A DNA stretch of 42,935 bases from CAZRGV01 sp964599655 (GCA_964599655.1 CAZRGV010000044.1:1-42935); one strand, 5' to 3'. Counted from the first letter of the stretch, positions 19,283-27,112 are shown. Notes: generated by a model from the letters alone, not told the origin. Made by a program: numbers and translations.

Positions 19283-20434
19283 TCATCCTCGCTGCGAGAT
19301 CGGCGCGACGTCGCGGCTCGGTGGGCCGACGTAACGCGCTCTCGGTCGCATCAGCCGGTTGTTGTCGAGCTGCTCGATGATATGGGCCGACCATCCCGCG
19401 ACCCGGGCCATCGCGAAGATCGGAGTGTAGATCCGGATGTCCAGGCCCATGTAGTGGTAGAGCCGAGCGCTCGGCCAGTCGACGTTGGGCGGCAGCTTCT
19501 TTTGCTCGGTCACGGCCTTCTCGATCGGCTCGGCAATGCGTTCCCAGCGGTCGTCGCCGATCTCCTTGGCCAGCTCGGCACAGTGCGTCTTGAGAATCCG
19601 AGCGCGAGGGTCCCCGGTCTTGTAGACCCGGTGACCAAAGCCCATGATCCGCTCCTTGCGTTCCAGGGCGTCGCGAATCCAGGCTTCGGCGTGGTCGGGA
19701 GACCCGACCCGCTCGAGCACCTTCCACGCTTCCTCGTTGGCACCACCGTGAAGCGGCCCCTTCAGGGTGCCGATCGCCGAGACGATTCCCGAGTGAGCAT
19801 CCGAGAGGGTGGAAACCGTCACTCGGGCCGCGAAGGTCGACGCGTTGAGTTCGTGCTCGGTGTAGAGCACCAGCGAGAGGTCAAAGGCCCGGCGCATGAC
19901 CTCGGAAGGGACCTTGCCGTTGATCATGTGCAGGAAGTTGGCCGAGTGATCCAGATCATCACGAGGGGCAACCAGATCCTGCCCCCGGACGATGCGCTCA
20001 CGATAGGCCACGGCCGTGGCCATCTGGGCGAGCAGTCGCTCGGCCTTGCGGACGTTTGCCGCGTGATCGGTCGGCGCCGCGTCGACTTCGGGGTCGTAAT
20101 GCGCCAGCACGCTCACAGACGTGCGAAGCACGTCCATCGGATGAATCGAGGCCGGAATCTGGCGGAACAGGGCCACCAGCGGTTCGGGGATCGCGCGGGC
20201 CGCTCGAAGCCGGGACTCGAACTCCCGAAGCTGGGCCTGGGTTGGTAGATCCCCATGCAAGAGGAGAAACGCGGTCTCCTCATAAGAGACCTTTTCCGCC
20301 AGATCCTCGATGTTGTACCCGCGGTATTCCAGCCCGCCGGCCCCTTGCTTCCCCTCGACACTGCTGATCGCCGTCTCGCTGGCGATCACCCCTTCGAGGC
20401 CAGGATGATACTGGTCCACCGACGCAGTACTCAT
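19283..20434 (-). CDS. gltA: citrate synthase
   Basis: A 383-residue enzyme condensing acetyl-CoA with oxaloacetate to start the TCA cycle. Its length and sequence match the short, homodimeric type related to 2-methylcitrate synthases. Catalytic regions present are TEHELNAST, LHGGANEEAW, GFGHRVYKTGDPRA (active-site His/Arg) and PPNVDWPSARLYH (catalytic Asp). ATG 20434 (MSTASVDQYHPGLEGVIA) fits family N-termini. It is single-gene, convergent with the BRCT-like gene and divergent from the SDR gene. A 2-methylcitrate synthase role is possible, but no prpB/prpD genes are nearby. Confidence 0.93.
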   Translation of the reverse strand: MSTASVDQYHPGLEGVIASETAISSVEGKQGAGGLEYRGYNIEDLAEKVSYEETAFLLLHGDLPTQAQLREFESRLRAARAIPEPLVALFRQIPASIHPMDVLRTSVSVLAHYDPEVDAAPTDHAANVRKAERLLAQMATAVAYRERIVRGQDLVAPRDDLDHSANFLHMINGKVPSEVMRRAFDLSLVLYTEHELNASTFAARVTVSTLSDAHSGIVSAIGTLKGPLHGGANEEAWKVLERVGSPDHAEAWIRDALERKERIMGFGHRVYKTGDPRARILKTHCAELAKEIGDDRWERIAEPIEKAVTEQKKLPPNVDWPSARLYHYMGLDIRIYTPIFAMARVAGWSAHIIEQLDNNRLMRPRARYVGPPSRDVAPISQRG

Positions 20435-20743
20435 GAACGACGCGCTCCAGGAGGGTGTGTGATGCTGTGGAGTCCTGGGCTCGGTTCGGGCCTGGGGCCC
20501 GAGGGACCGGGACTTGCGATTGCGGGGGGACTATCTCGAAAAGGCTAACCGACCCGACGCCCGCCGTCAAACCAACGGCCCGGTGGATCGCGATCCCGAA
20601 CGCGATCGACGCGATCGAATCGGCCACTCATCGTTCTTCAGTTTAGACGATGCCACCTCGCTCATCCACCCTTCGCTCCGGTTCTGCTACGGTATCGAAT
20701 CGCCAGACCCGCACAAACCCCATCCCAGGACGGAGAATGCCCG
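20435..20743. other. divergent intergenic region (gltA / SDR promoters)
   Basis: 309 bp between the divergently transcribed citrate synthase and SDR genes. It must hold both promoters, but no consensus -35/-10 pair is clear enough to call and no RNA element is recognised. Confidence 0.5.
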
Positions 20744-21511
20744 ATGTCCGCTCGACTGTTCGACCTGACCGGCCGCGTCGCCCTCGTCACCGGAGGAAGC
20801 AAGGGCCTCGGCGCCGCGATGGCCCGAGGCCTCGCCGAGGCCGGCGCCGACGTGGTCCTCAGCGCCCGACGCGCCGACGAACTCGAATCCACGCTGGCCG
20901 CCGTGCTCCAAGGAACCGGCCGCCGCGGCGCTTACGTCGTCGCCGACATGGGAAACCGCGACGAGGTCGCTCGACTTGCCCTCGAAGCCCAGAACGCATT
21001 CGGAAAAATCGATATTCTCGTCAATAACGCCGGCATCAACATCGTCTCCACGATCGACCGCGTGGCCGACGCCGACTGGGACCGCGTCCTGGCCGTCAAC
21101 CTGACCGGCCCGATGGCCCTGGCCCGCGCCCTGGTCCAGCCGATGGTCCAGCGCCATTGGGGGCGGATCATCAACATCAGCTCCGTCTTCGGCGAGGCCA
21201 GCCGCTCGGGCCGCAACGCCTACAGCGCGACCAAGTCGGGTCTGATCGGCTTGACCCGCGCCATGGCGCTCGACCTCGCTACCTCGGGAGTCACCGTCAA
21301 CGCGATCCTCCCCGGTCCATTCGAAACCCCGATGACCGCCACAATGCACCCCGATCCCGAAGCCCGCCGATGGTTCACCGATCGGGTGCCGATGGGGCGG
21401 TGGGGCCGACCCGAAGAGCTCAACGGACCGCTTCTACTCCTGGCCTCCGACGCGGGCAGCTATATCACCGGGACCACCCTGGCCGTCGATGGCGGTTGGC
21501 TCGCCCAGTGA
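20744..21511 (+). CDS. SDR-family NAD(P)-dependent oxidoreductase
   Basis: A classical short-chain dehydrogenase of 255 residues. It has a Rossmann TGGSKGLG motif (residues 17-24), NNAG, the catalytic Ser in INISS, YSATK with catalytic Tyr and Lys, the LPGPFETPM segment after the active site, and a C-terminal ITGTTLAVDGGW. It is closest in pattern to gluconate 5-dehydrogenase/FabG-like enzymes. The substrate (a sugar acid or 3-oxoacyl compound) cannot be set from sequence, and no pathway partner is adjacent. ATG 20744 follows GGAG 10-11 nt upstream. It is followed by a hairpin at 21542-21584. Confidence 0.88.
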   Translation: MSARLFDLTGRVALVTGGSKGLGAAMARGLAEAGADVVLSARRADELESTLAAVLQGTGRRGAYVVADMGNRDEVARLALEAQNAFGKIDILVNNAGINIVSTIDRVADADWDRVLAVNLTGPMALARALVQPMVQRHWGRIINISSVFGEASRSGRNAYSATKSGLIGLTRAMALDLATSGVTVNAILPGPFETPMTATMHPDPEARRWFTDRVPMGRWGRPEELNGPLLLLASDAGSYITGTTLAVDGGWLAQ

Positions 21512-21541
21512 TCGAGATCCTCTCCTCGGCTTTCGAAACAA

Positions 21542-21584
21542 CCGGGGGCCTCGTCGGACCGTAGTCGGCCAAACGGGCCCCCGG
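21542..21584 (+). terminator. GC-rich hairpin after the SDR gene
   Basis: ccgggggcc (21542-21550) pairs with ggcccccgg (21576-21584), 30 bp past the SDR stop, with a 25-nt loop and no U-tract. A possible factor-dependent or hairpin-only terminator. Confidence 0.4.
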
Positions 21585-21724
21585 CGACGTTACGGCCTCG
21601 ACAGGCTCCCACCCCCGAGGTGAGTTGCCCACGCCTTCCGCCCAGATTGCGCGGGCGGCCCGCCGAGGTCGTTCGCTCCTGTTCTGGTGAGCATCACCAC
21701 GGCTCACTGAGGGAGTTTTAGACC

Positions 21725-21772
21725 TTTCAATCCGGATTGAAAAGGGGTGGCCGCGAAGTTTTTTCGAAAAAA
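21725..21772. repeat. two adjacent palindromes
   Basis: tttcaatccggattgaaa (21725-21742) is an 18-bp perfect palindrome. ttttttcgaaaaaa (21759-21772) is a 14-bp one. Both lie between the convergent SDR and GbsR-like genes (21512-21874, otherwise empty). The second could act as a terminator for the regulator on the minus strand; the first resembles a dimeric regulator's binding site. Confidence 0.55.
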
Positions 21773-21874
21773 ATCTGGAACATGAAAATCGCCGAACGCC
21801 TCCCGCGTCCCGAGCCGCAATTCGCGTCGCTGGCCAAGACGCGATGGCGTCGGGTCCGAAGGCGAACCCGTCAA

Positions 21875-22435
21875 TCAATCCTTGGGCAGGTGATCGTGGT
21901 CGAACAGCAAAAGGAGGTCGTCCAACTCGTCAGGGTCGAGCAGGAGGAGACGGGAGGCCAGGGAATTGATGAGGCCAAAAAACCGCTGGAGGGAGACGAT
22001 CCGCTCCCGGAGTGGGTGCAACGCGGGATTCATCTCAACGCGCTTCGCGGTCTGGTCGAGTACGATCAGCGTGGGATCGAGCTCTCGTCGCTTGCGTTCC
22101 GTGAGGATGCGCCGAAAGAGGGTCCAGACATCGGTTTCGGCCCGGTAAAACTCGCGACGCTCCCCGCGACGGTGAACCTTGTGGACAACCCCCCAGGCGA
22201 TCAGCTCGCGGAGGTTCATGCTGACATTGCCACGTGAGATCTGGAGATGCTCACGAAGTCCGTCGGCGGTCCAGTCCGTGCCGGTGATGTACAGCAGGGC
22301 GAAGAGTTCACCCATGGTCGCGTTGATGCCCCAGGAGCGAGCCATCACGCCCCAGTGCTCAACGAAGTGCCGGACCACCTCGTCATCCGCGAGTGGATCG
22401 TGGCTCGGACCTAGAGCATCCGCGTCATGGATCAT
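21875..22435 (-). CDS. GbsR/MarR-family transcriptional regulator
   Basis: A 186-residue protein with the GbsR-like layout. An N-terminal helix (VVRHFVEHWGVMARSWGINATMGELFALLY) leads into a winged helix-turn-helix (TADGLREHLQISRGNVSMNLRELIAWGVVHKV), a wing (HRRGERREFYRAE) and a C-terminal helical dimerisation region ending in Leu/Asp-rich turns. GbsR proteins repress glycine-betaine synthesis or uptake genes in Bacillus and other targets elsewhere; no osmolyte gene is near, so the target is unknown. ATG 22435 is the natural start. It is divergent from the small ribbon-helix-helix gene. Confidence 0.85.
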   Translation of the reverse strand: MIHDADALGPSHDPLADDEVVRHFVEHWGVMARSWGINATMGELFALLYITGTDWTADGLREHLQISRGNVSMNLRELIAWGVVHKVHRRGERREFYRAETDVWTLFRRILTERKRRELDPTLIVLDQTAKRVEMNPALHPLRERIVSLQRFFGLINSLASRLLLLDPDELDDLLLLFDHDHLPKD

Positions 22436-22761
22436 CGGGCCCGCCCGAGGTTTCAGGGCATGATCTCAAGGCATTGCACGGACACCCGTGAATTGTACCG
22501 CGCCTCGATCCGTGAATCGGCAAACCGACCGTGACCCGTTCGGGCGACCCTCCGGTTTTAAGCCGTTGGACCGCCTCGAACAAGCCGATTTCCTCGTCCC
22601 CAAGAATCTGTAAAGAAAAAGCTGGAGCCTCCCCCCACTTTTCAGGTTAGAATGGAGTGCATGCCCACACCCGGAGTGCAGAAGACCCATTGAAGTCCAT
22701 TTCTCTCCGCGCAGGACCCAGGGATTGCTCCCAAGACCTCGTGCTCGTTTGAGGTGCATCC
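22436..22761. other. divergent intergenic region
   Basis: 326 bp between the regulator (minus) and the ribbon-helix-helix gene (plus). It is expected to hold both promoters. No clear operator or RNA element is seen. Confidence 0.5.
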
Positions 22762-22941
22762 ATGCCCGAAACCGTCGTTCACTTCCAGATTCGCATGCCG
22801 CCAGCTCTGCATGAGCAACTGGCCAGTTGGGCGAAGGAAGACAAGGCGTCTCTCAACGCGTTGATCGTCGGACTGTTGGAGAAGGCGATCGAGCAACATG
22901 AGTCCAAGGCGCCTCCCAAGGAGGCAAGCTCGTCCCGCTAA
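22762..22941 (+). CDS. small ribbon-helix-helix (Arc/HicB-like) DNA-binding protein
   Basis: A 59-residue protein. After MPETVVHFQIRMPP, whose strand would contact DNA in an Arc-like dimer, comes the helix LHEQLASWAKEDKAS and then LNALIVGLLEKAIEQH. This is the strand-helix-helix order of Arc, MetJ and the C-terminal domain of HicB antitoxins. It starts at ATG 22762 and ends with TAA 22939-22941. It is alone: no small toxin gene is adjacent, so an antitoxin role is unsupported and a stand-alone regulator is as likely. It is followed by a hairpin at 23008-23045 and tRNA-Asn. Confidence 0.75.
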   Translation: MPETVVHFQIRMPPALHEQLASWAKEDKASLNALIVGLLEKAIEQHESKAPPKEASSSR

Positions 22942-23007
22942 CGGCGGGGTCGGAGCCGCATCGCCGAACGATCAGCACCCAACACCCACTTCGGGCCTGC
23001 CTGAAGC

Positions 23008-23045
23008 GCCCAGTTCTTCTTGTCGACTTCGTGCGGGAACTGGGC
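23008..23045 (+). terminator. hairpin between the RHH gene and tRNA-Asn
   Basis: gcccagttc (23008-23016) pairs with gaactgggc (23037-23045), a 9-bp stem 66 nt after the RHH stop, without a U-tract. Confidence 0.4.
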
Positions 23046-23086
23046 TTGAGTCTTGGGTGCTTGTCCGGTAACCTCGTCGTGTCGAT

Positions 23087-23159
23087 TCCCCGATAGCTCA
23101 ATCGGTAGAGCGAGCGGCTGTTAACCGCTAGGTTCTAGGTTCGAGTCCTAGTCGGGGAG
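23087..23159 (+). tRNA. tRNA-Asn (anticodon GTT)
   Basis: The acceptor stem tccccga (23087-23093) pairs with tcgggga (23152-23158), with discriminator G at 23159. The D arm is agctcaatcggtagagc, the anticodon loop ctgttaa gives GTT (asparagine), and the T arm is ctaggttcgagtcctag. 73 nt, CCA not encoded. Its 3' end is the left edge of the accessory island: a 39-bp direct repeat starts at its last three bases. Confidence 0.96.
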
Positions 23160-23195
23160 CTTTACCGGGTCTGGACCCAACGCGATCCATCGAGT
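23157..23195. repeat. direct repeat, copy 1 (tRNA-Asn end)
   Basis: 39 bp beginning gagctttaccgggtctgg, with its first three bases inside tRNA-Asn. It matches copy 2 at 26210-26248 at 37 of 39 positions, ungapped. Lower similarity continues rightward into the MFS gene and its decayed copy. Confidence 0.85.
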
Positions 23196-23301
23196 TCCAC
23201 GACAAATCGTCCCTCGACAGAGTCTTGTGTCGTTCCTCATGGTTCGCCTGACGGTCGCGAATCCGAACCCGAGTCGAACGGGTGCGTGTGGGGCTTGCTT
23301 T

Positions 23302-24528
23302 TTACTTCGCCCTGTTGGTTGGTCGCACTAAGGCAAGCATCCACAGCACTCCCGCGAAGCCGATGCCCGCGGCGATTCCAAAACCGACCGTACCCAGTCC
23401 GGCCTCCAGGCAGTAGCCCACGTAGACGCTTGACACCATATCTCCAATCGCGTTGGCGCTGGCGAGAATGCCGAAGCCGAGGCTCCGAAGTTCCCTGGTC
23501 AATAGCTCCGCAGCCACCGCCTTTTCCAGGGTTTCTTCCACAGCGATGTACACGCCCGAGAGGATGATCGCGGTCACCAGCCACGCCAACGAACCGCCGT
23601 TGATCGCGAGCGACAGGTTGGTGCCAACGCCCAACCCGTAGCCGACCACTAACACGGAGCGTTTTGAGCGCCGATCCCCCAGTTGGCCGACGGGGTAGGC
23701 CACCAGGGCGCTGACCAGGTTATGGACCATGTAGAGCAGAGCGGCCAGCGACAGGCTGCCCGCCGCCATGCCGCCATCCTCCCCAACCGCCCGCGCGGCA
23801 AGCCACACCAAAAACGTTCGGGAGAAGTCGCCCAACCCAAAGAGAATGACCCCGACAAGGAACAGCCAGAACGCTTTGGGAAATCGCGGTCTGCTGGCGG
23901 GTGCGGAATCTTCGGTCGCCGGTAGACCGTGCAAAGCGGAATCGCGTTCCCGGGTGAAGAAGAAGAACACCCCCGCGGCAAGCAAACCGGGGATGATCGT
24001 CCACAGAATGATGGTCCGAAATTCGAATCCGGCCCGGAGCAAGAGCACAGCGAGCAGCGGCCCGACCACAGCCCCGAGCATGTCGCCCGCCCGCTCCAGG
24101 CCGTAGGCCCGACCGAAGTGCGTCGGCTCGACGGCATCGGCTAGCAAGTAGTCTCGAAGCGGTGAGCGGAATCCACGGCCAATCCAGGCCGCGCTTCGCA
24201 GCGTCAACACCGCCGCCAAACTGCCAACGAAGGCGATACCCCAGGTTCCCAGGGTCGTGACAAGATAGCCGAGCGAGGCCCACGGCCGCTTGTGCCGAAC
24301 GTGATGGCCGACATAGCCGCCGGCCAGCTTCGAGAGACTGACCAGGAAATCCGCCACTCCCTCGATGAGGCCGAGCGCGGCGGGGCCGAGACCGATGGTC
24401 GCCAGGTAGAGCGGGAGGACCGCCGTACACATTTCATGGCTTACGTCCGAGAAGAACGTGGCCAGGACGATGGCGAGGACGGCGCGGGTCACCCAGGGCC
24501 TGCCGCGAGGTGGGGCCGTGCCCTTCAC
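23302..24528 (-). CDS. MFS transporter
   Basis: A 408-residue protein with about twelve membrane segments in two halves. The first loop motif is SDVSHEMCTAVLPLYL; the A-loop (WIGRGFRSPLRDYLLAD) and FGRAYGLERAGDMLGAVVGPLL follow, and the second-half loop reads GQLGDRRSKRSVLV. It is a major-facilitator permease of the group containing many uncharacterised efflux carriers; the substrate is not predictable. It starts at GTG 24528, overlapping the stop of the MOT1-like gene by 4 bp (GTGA), with GAGGAGGGG as ribosome-binding site, so the two are one operon. A decayed partial copy lies at 26360-26720. Confidence 0.85.
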   Translation of the reverse strand: MKGTAPPRGRPWVTRAVLAIVLATFFSDVSHEMCTAVLPLYLATIGLGPAALGLIEGVADFLVSLSKLAGGYVGHHVRHKRPWASLGYLVTTLGTWGIAFVGSLAAVLTLRSAAWIGRGFRSPLRDYLLADAVEPTHFGRAYGLERAGDMLGAVVGPLLAVLLLRAGFEFRTIILWTIIPGLLAAGVFFFFTRERDSALHGLPATEDSAPASRPRFPKAFWLFLVGVILFGLGDFSRTFLVWLAARAVGEDGGMAAGSLSLAALLYMVHNLVSALVAYPVGQLGDRRSKRSVLVVGYGLGVGTNLSLAINGGSLAWLVTAIILSGVYIAVEETLEKAVAAELLTRELRSLGFGILASANAIGDMVSSVYVGYCLEAGLGTVGFGIAAGIGFAGVLWMLALVRPTNRAK

Positions 24529-25760
24529 GTCCCCTCCTCTCGTTCCTCAACTCGGAAGACGCCGAATCGCAGGCACCACGCCATCGCCAGTCCCAGAAGG
24601 AAGCCGAGCGCGATGTTGTCCAGGGCCATGCAGGCGGCGGCCGTCAGCAGCATCGCGAAGGCGTCCGTCCGGCTGGTCTGGTCCCGGCAGACCAGCGCCA
24701 GTTCCATGCCCGCAAAGGACAGCAGCACGCCGAGCACGCTGGCGGGAAAGGCCCGGCATAGGGCCATCAACGACGCGCCGAGCAACACGGCCAGAACCAT
24801 CTTGACGACGCCGAGAAACAGGATCGAACCATTGGTTCTGGCACCGAAACGGTACTGTCCAGCCAATCCGCCCGCTCCATGACACATCGGCATCCCGCCG
24901 AACCAGCAGGCCACCAGGTTCATCAAGCCAACGGACACAGCGACCTTGCGGGGTTCCGCCCGGCGGTCAGGAAAGAGGTCGGCGGACAGGGCACACACGG
25001 CGATGACGGAGTTCAGCGTTGTTAGCGGGATCTGCGGCAGAGCGGCTTTGGGAAAGGCGGTGACGAAATCCTCCCACGCTGGCGGCGTCCAGGACGGCAG
25101 CGTGAAACCAAACCCAACGGAGCCGACGATGCCGGGATGCGTCCAGACCGCGAGGATCAACCCGATTCCGAACAAGACCAAGGCGGCGGGAACCCTACGG
25201 GAAAAGAAAAGCAGCAACACGACCAGCGCCGCAAGGATTCCGGTCAAGTAGCTGTCGGGGGCGAACCACTGGTTCGTCCCGACCACCATCTGCATGCCCT
25301 TCATCAGCAACGACAGGCCGAGCGCCAGTTGCAGGCCACGAACCACGCTCTTCGGCACGACCCGATTCAGCCAGTCGATCAGCCCGGTGACTCCCAGCAC
25401 CAGGATGACCAGGCTGACCGTCGCCCCGGCTGCGAGGATTTGCGGAACGGTCAGCCCTTCCGTCAGGGCCACCGCTGCAATCGCCTTCATCGGCTGCACG
25501 GCCATCGGGATCGAAAACGTCAGCCCGGTAACGATGTTGAACAGGCCGGCAAAGAAGAGCGCCGCCGCGAAGTCCAATCCGTTCTGGGCGGCCATGCCGA
25601 CGAGCAGCGGAAGGAACGTGCCCAGGTCGCCAAGCGAGCCGGCGATCTCATTACGGTTCAGGCGAGCATGACGAATCACACGCCAGATGGACGCCCCTCC
25701 GACGGTTTCTTCCCAGCTGGCAGGCCTTCGAGCGTCTTGAACCTGAACCTTTTGATCCAT
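24525..25760 (-). CDS. MOT1-type molybdate/sulfate-family anion transporter
   Basis: A 411-residue membrane protein with about ten to twelve hydrophobic segments and the two MOT1 signatures: IPMAVQPMKAIAAVAL near residue 90 and FGGMPMCHGAGGLAGQYRFG near residue 290. MOT1 proteins are SulP relatives lacking the STAS domain and import molybdate in plants and algae; bacterial members are poorly studied and may carry other oxyanions. NEIAGSLGDLGTFLP near the N-terminus is also typical. It starts at ATG 25760 and is coupled to the MFS gene by a 4-bp overlap. No molybdenum-cofactor gene or modABC lies nearby, and its position in a fluoride-responsive island leaves the transported ion open. Confidence 0.82.
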   Translation of the reverse strand: MDQKVQVQDARRPASWEETVGGASIWRVIRHARLNRNEIAGSLGDLGTFLPLLVGMAAQNGLDFAAALFFAGLFNIVTGLTFSIPMAVQPMKAIAAVALTEGLTVPQILAAGATVSLVILVLGVTGLIDWLNRVVPKSVVRGLQLALGLSLLMKGMQMVVGTNQWFAPDSYLTGILAALVVLLLFFSRRVPAALVLFGIGLILAVWTHPGIVGSVGFGFTLPSWTPPAWEDFVTAFPKAALPQIPLTTLNSVIAVCALSADLFPDRRAEPRKVAVSVGLMNLVACWFGGMPMCHGAGGLAGQYRFGARTNGSILFLGVVKMVLAVLLGASLMALCRAFPASVLGVLLSFAGMELALVCRDQTSRTDAFAMLLTAAACMALDNIALGFLLGLAMAWCLRFGVFRVEEREEGT

Positions 25761-25869
25761 CTCGAACCGCCGTCTCTCGCGTGGTGATTTTGCATTCCGC
25801 GCCCTCGTTCGAACCCCTATTTTTTATCCGAAGCCGCGGCAATCGTATAGCGATCAGGCCCACGGGGAC

Positions 25870-26201
25870 GGAGGTTCTCCAAACGTTTCGCACCGCTCGC
25901 GAAGGCGTCGGAGTCGAAGCTTCGGCGACTTGAGCCGCCGCAGCACCTGCGTGTCCCTCGCCCAGCGGACACCGAGTTCGCGCCGAGCGACGCCCGGCTC
26001 TCAAACGTCCGCCGGAGTCGAGCAACGTCTGGTAATGACGGGCCAGCTTCCTCCCGTCCGGGCCTTCCCTCGGGGCTGGCGTTTGTTCCGGTTTTTCATC
26101 AGAAATGGATGTATCAGGAGCGAAGGACGATCGCCGGGAATCGCCGTAACCTCCTGAGGGATGAGGTTCCCCGCTCAACGAAACAGGAATCGAGTTGAGA
26201 C
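25870..26201 (-). pseudogene. decayed helix-turn-helix gene, copy A
   Basis: Read on the minus strand, LARHYQTLLDSG (around 26043) is followed, after frameshifts, by segments readable as FESRASL and ARDTQVLRRLKSPKL. This resembles the HTH proteins reading ARxYQxLLDSGxFxSxxxLAxxLGVSRARVTQVLRRL that accompany recombinases and plasmids in planctomycetes (inference from memory of the family). No intact frame covers it. Its upstream 60 bp (26142-26201) match those of copy B (33000-33059) at about 45 of 60 positions without gaps. Confidence 0.55.
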
Positions 26202-26209
26202 AGCCTCGG

Positions 26210-26248
26210 GAGCTTCACCGGGTCTGGACCCAACGCGATTCATCGAGT
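26210..26248. repeat. direct repeat, copy 2
   Basis: gagcttcaccgggtctgg and the following 21 bp match 23157-23195 at 37 of 39 positions. The bases before it (ctcgg) also resemble the tRNA-Asn 3' acceptor strand (gtcggg). Confidence 0.85.
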
Positions 26249-26359
26249 CATGCCGCAAATTATTCTCTAACAGATCTTTGTGTCGTTCCTTGTGGTTCGC
26301 GTGACGATCGCGATGCGGAACCCGAGTCGAACCGGCACCTCTGCGGCGATTCCCTTTCG

Positions 26360-26720
26360 CCTCGCCCTCTGATTGATCGGGCGCACCAAGGCAAGCATCC
26401 CCGACAAGCCCACGAAGCGAATGCCAGCAACCATTCCAAAGCCGAGCGAACCGGGTCTGGCCTCCAGGCAGTAACCGACGCGGACTCTCCGCGCCATGTC
26501 TCCGACGGCCCTCGCGCGAGCGAGGATACTCGAGCCAAGGCCCCGCGGTTCGCAAGAGGGTTCACCCAGCACCGTGAGACACGGATCGGGCAGTCGCTCT
26601 GCGGCCATGGCCGTTTCCACTCGAGAGGCGAATGGCAGCAACCAGCCACGCCAACGAACCGCCTCTGACCGCGAGCAACACGTTCCTGCCAACGCCTAAT
26701 CCCTGGCCGTCCAGGACGTC
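26360..26720 (-). pseudogene. decayed C-terminal copy of the MFS gene
   Basis: The minus strand encodes a scrambled version of the end of the intact MFS protein at 23302-24528: GLGSSILARARAVGDM corresponds to SLGFGILASANAIGDM, RVGYCLEARPGSLGFGMVAGI to VYVGYCLEAGLGTVGFGIAAGI, and MLALVRPINQ to MLALVRPTNR. Further upstream GLGVGRNV corresponds to GLGVGTNL. The middle is degraded, the N-terminal two thirds are missing and the original stop is lost. It ends about 30 bp before the promoter of the fluoride riboswitch, so duplication or recombination probably built this junction. Confidence 0.8.
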
Positions 26721-26752
26721 AAGAAACTCCGCGAGCACCGCAAGCCAGCACG

Positions 26753-26781
26753 TTGACGCCGACCGGTGTTCTGGCTAGATT
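26753..26781 (+). promoter_or_regulatory. sigma70-type promoter of the riboswitch operon
   Basis: TTGACG (26753-26758) and TAGATT (26776-26781) are separated by exactly 17 bp. This predicts transcription start at about 26788, one base before the first riboswitch stem. Confidence 0.75.
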
Positions 26782-26788
26782 TTCCATT

Positions 26789-26849
26789 GGCGATGGGGTT
26801 CGCCGTCAACCGCCGCGGCTCGCGCGAGCCGTCGCTGATGACCCCTAAC
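26789..26849 (+). promoter_or_regulatory. fluoride riboswitch (crcB RNA motif)
   Basis: GGCGATGGGGTTCGCC (26789-26804) forms the first stem (ggcga/tcgcc) with the conserved GATGG in its loop. AACCGCC then leads into a second hairpin (ggctc 26817-26821 with gagcc 26826-26830, extended by outer pairs), followed by GCTGATGACCCCTAAC. The loop bases ggggt (26795-26799) are fully complementary to acccc (26841-26845), the pseudoknot that encloses fluoride and Mg2+ in the crcB motif. All conserved blocks occur in the right order and spacing. Known members turn genes on when fluoride rises. It follows a promoter directly and precedes an intrinsic terminator. Confidence 0.92.
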
Positions 26850-26883
26850 ATAAGGCTCCTCGACTAGGAACATTAAAACATGC

Positions 26884-26923
26884 AGGCCCCACCAGGAGAC
26901 CACGTTCCTGGTGGGGCCTTTTT
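26884..26923 (+). terminator. intrinsic terminator, likely expression platform of the riboswitch
   Basis: aggccccaccagg (26884-26896) pairs perfectly with cctggtggggcct (26907-26919) around a 10-nt loop, then TTTTTC. A 13-bp GC-rich stem with a U-tract 35 nt after the aptamer is what a transcription-attenuating fluoride switch needs. The first gene begins 189 nt further on, leaving a long leader (26924-27112) with no recognisable gene. Confidence 0.88.
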
Positions 26924-27112
26924 CATACCCCTACGTCGACCCTGATTCACCCACCCCCCCGATGGCCGACGCCAGAGGAGGGCCGGACCAAGCCGTGAGC
27001 AAGGCCTTTCCCGCGGACTCGTTCCTCAAGAAGTATCGAGGTGTCCCGGCAACCTTATCGGAAAATCCTCGTGGCACCCTGTCGGCACCTCACGTGATAA
27101 TATAGGGTTTTT

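Noticed and set aside
25761..25870. A possible fluoride riboswitch before the MOT1-like gene
   Set aside because: Neither the first stem nor the pseudoknot partner is present on the minus strand.
26911..27105. A 64-codon open frame between the riboswitch terminator and DUF211
   Set aside because: It starts inside the terminator stem, lacks a ribosome-binding site and has no recognisable features.
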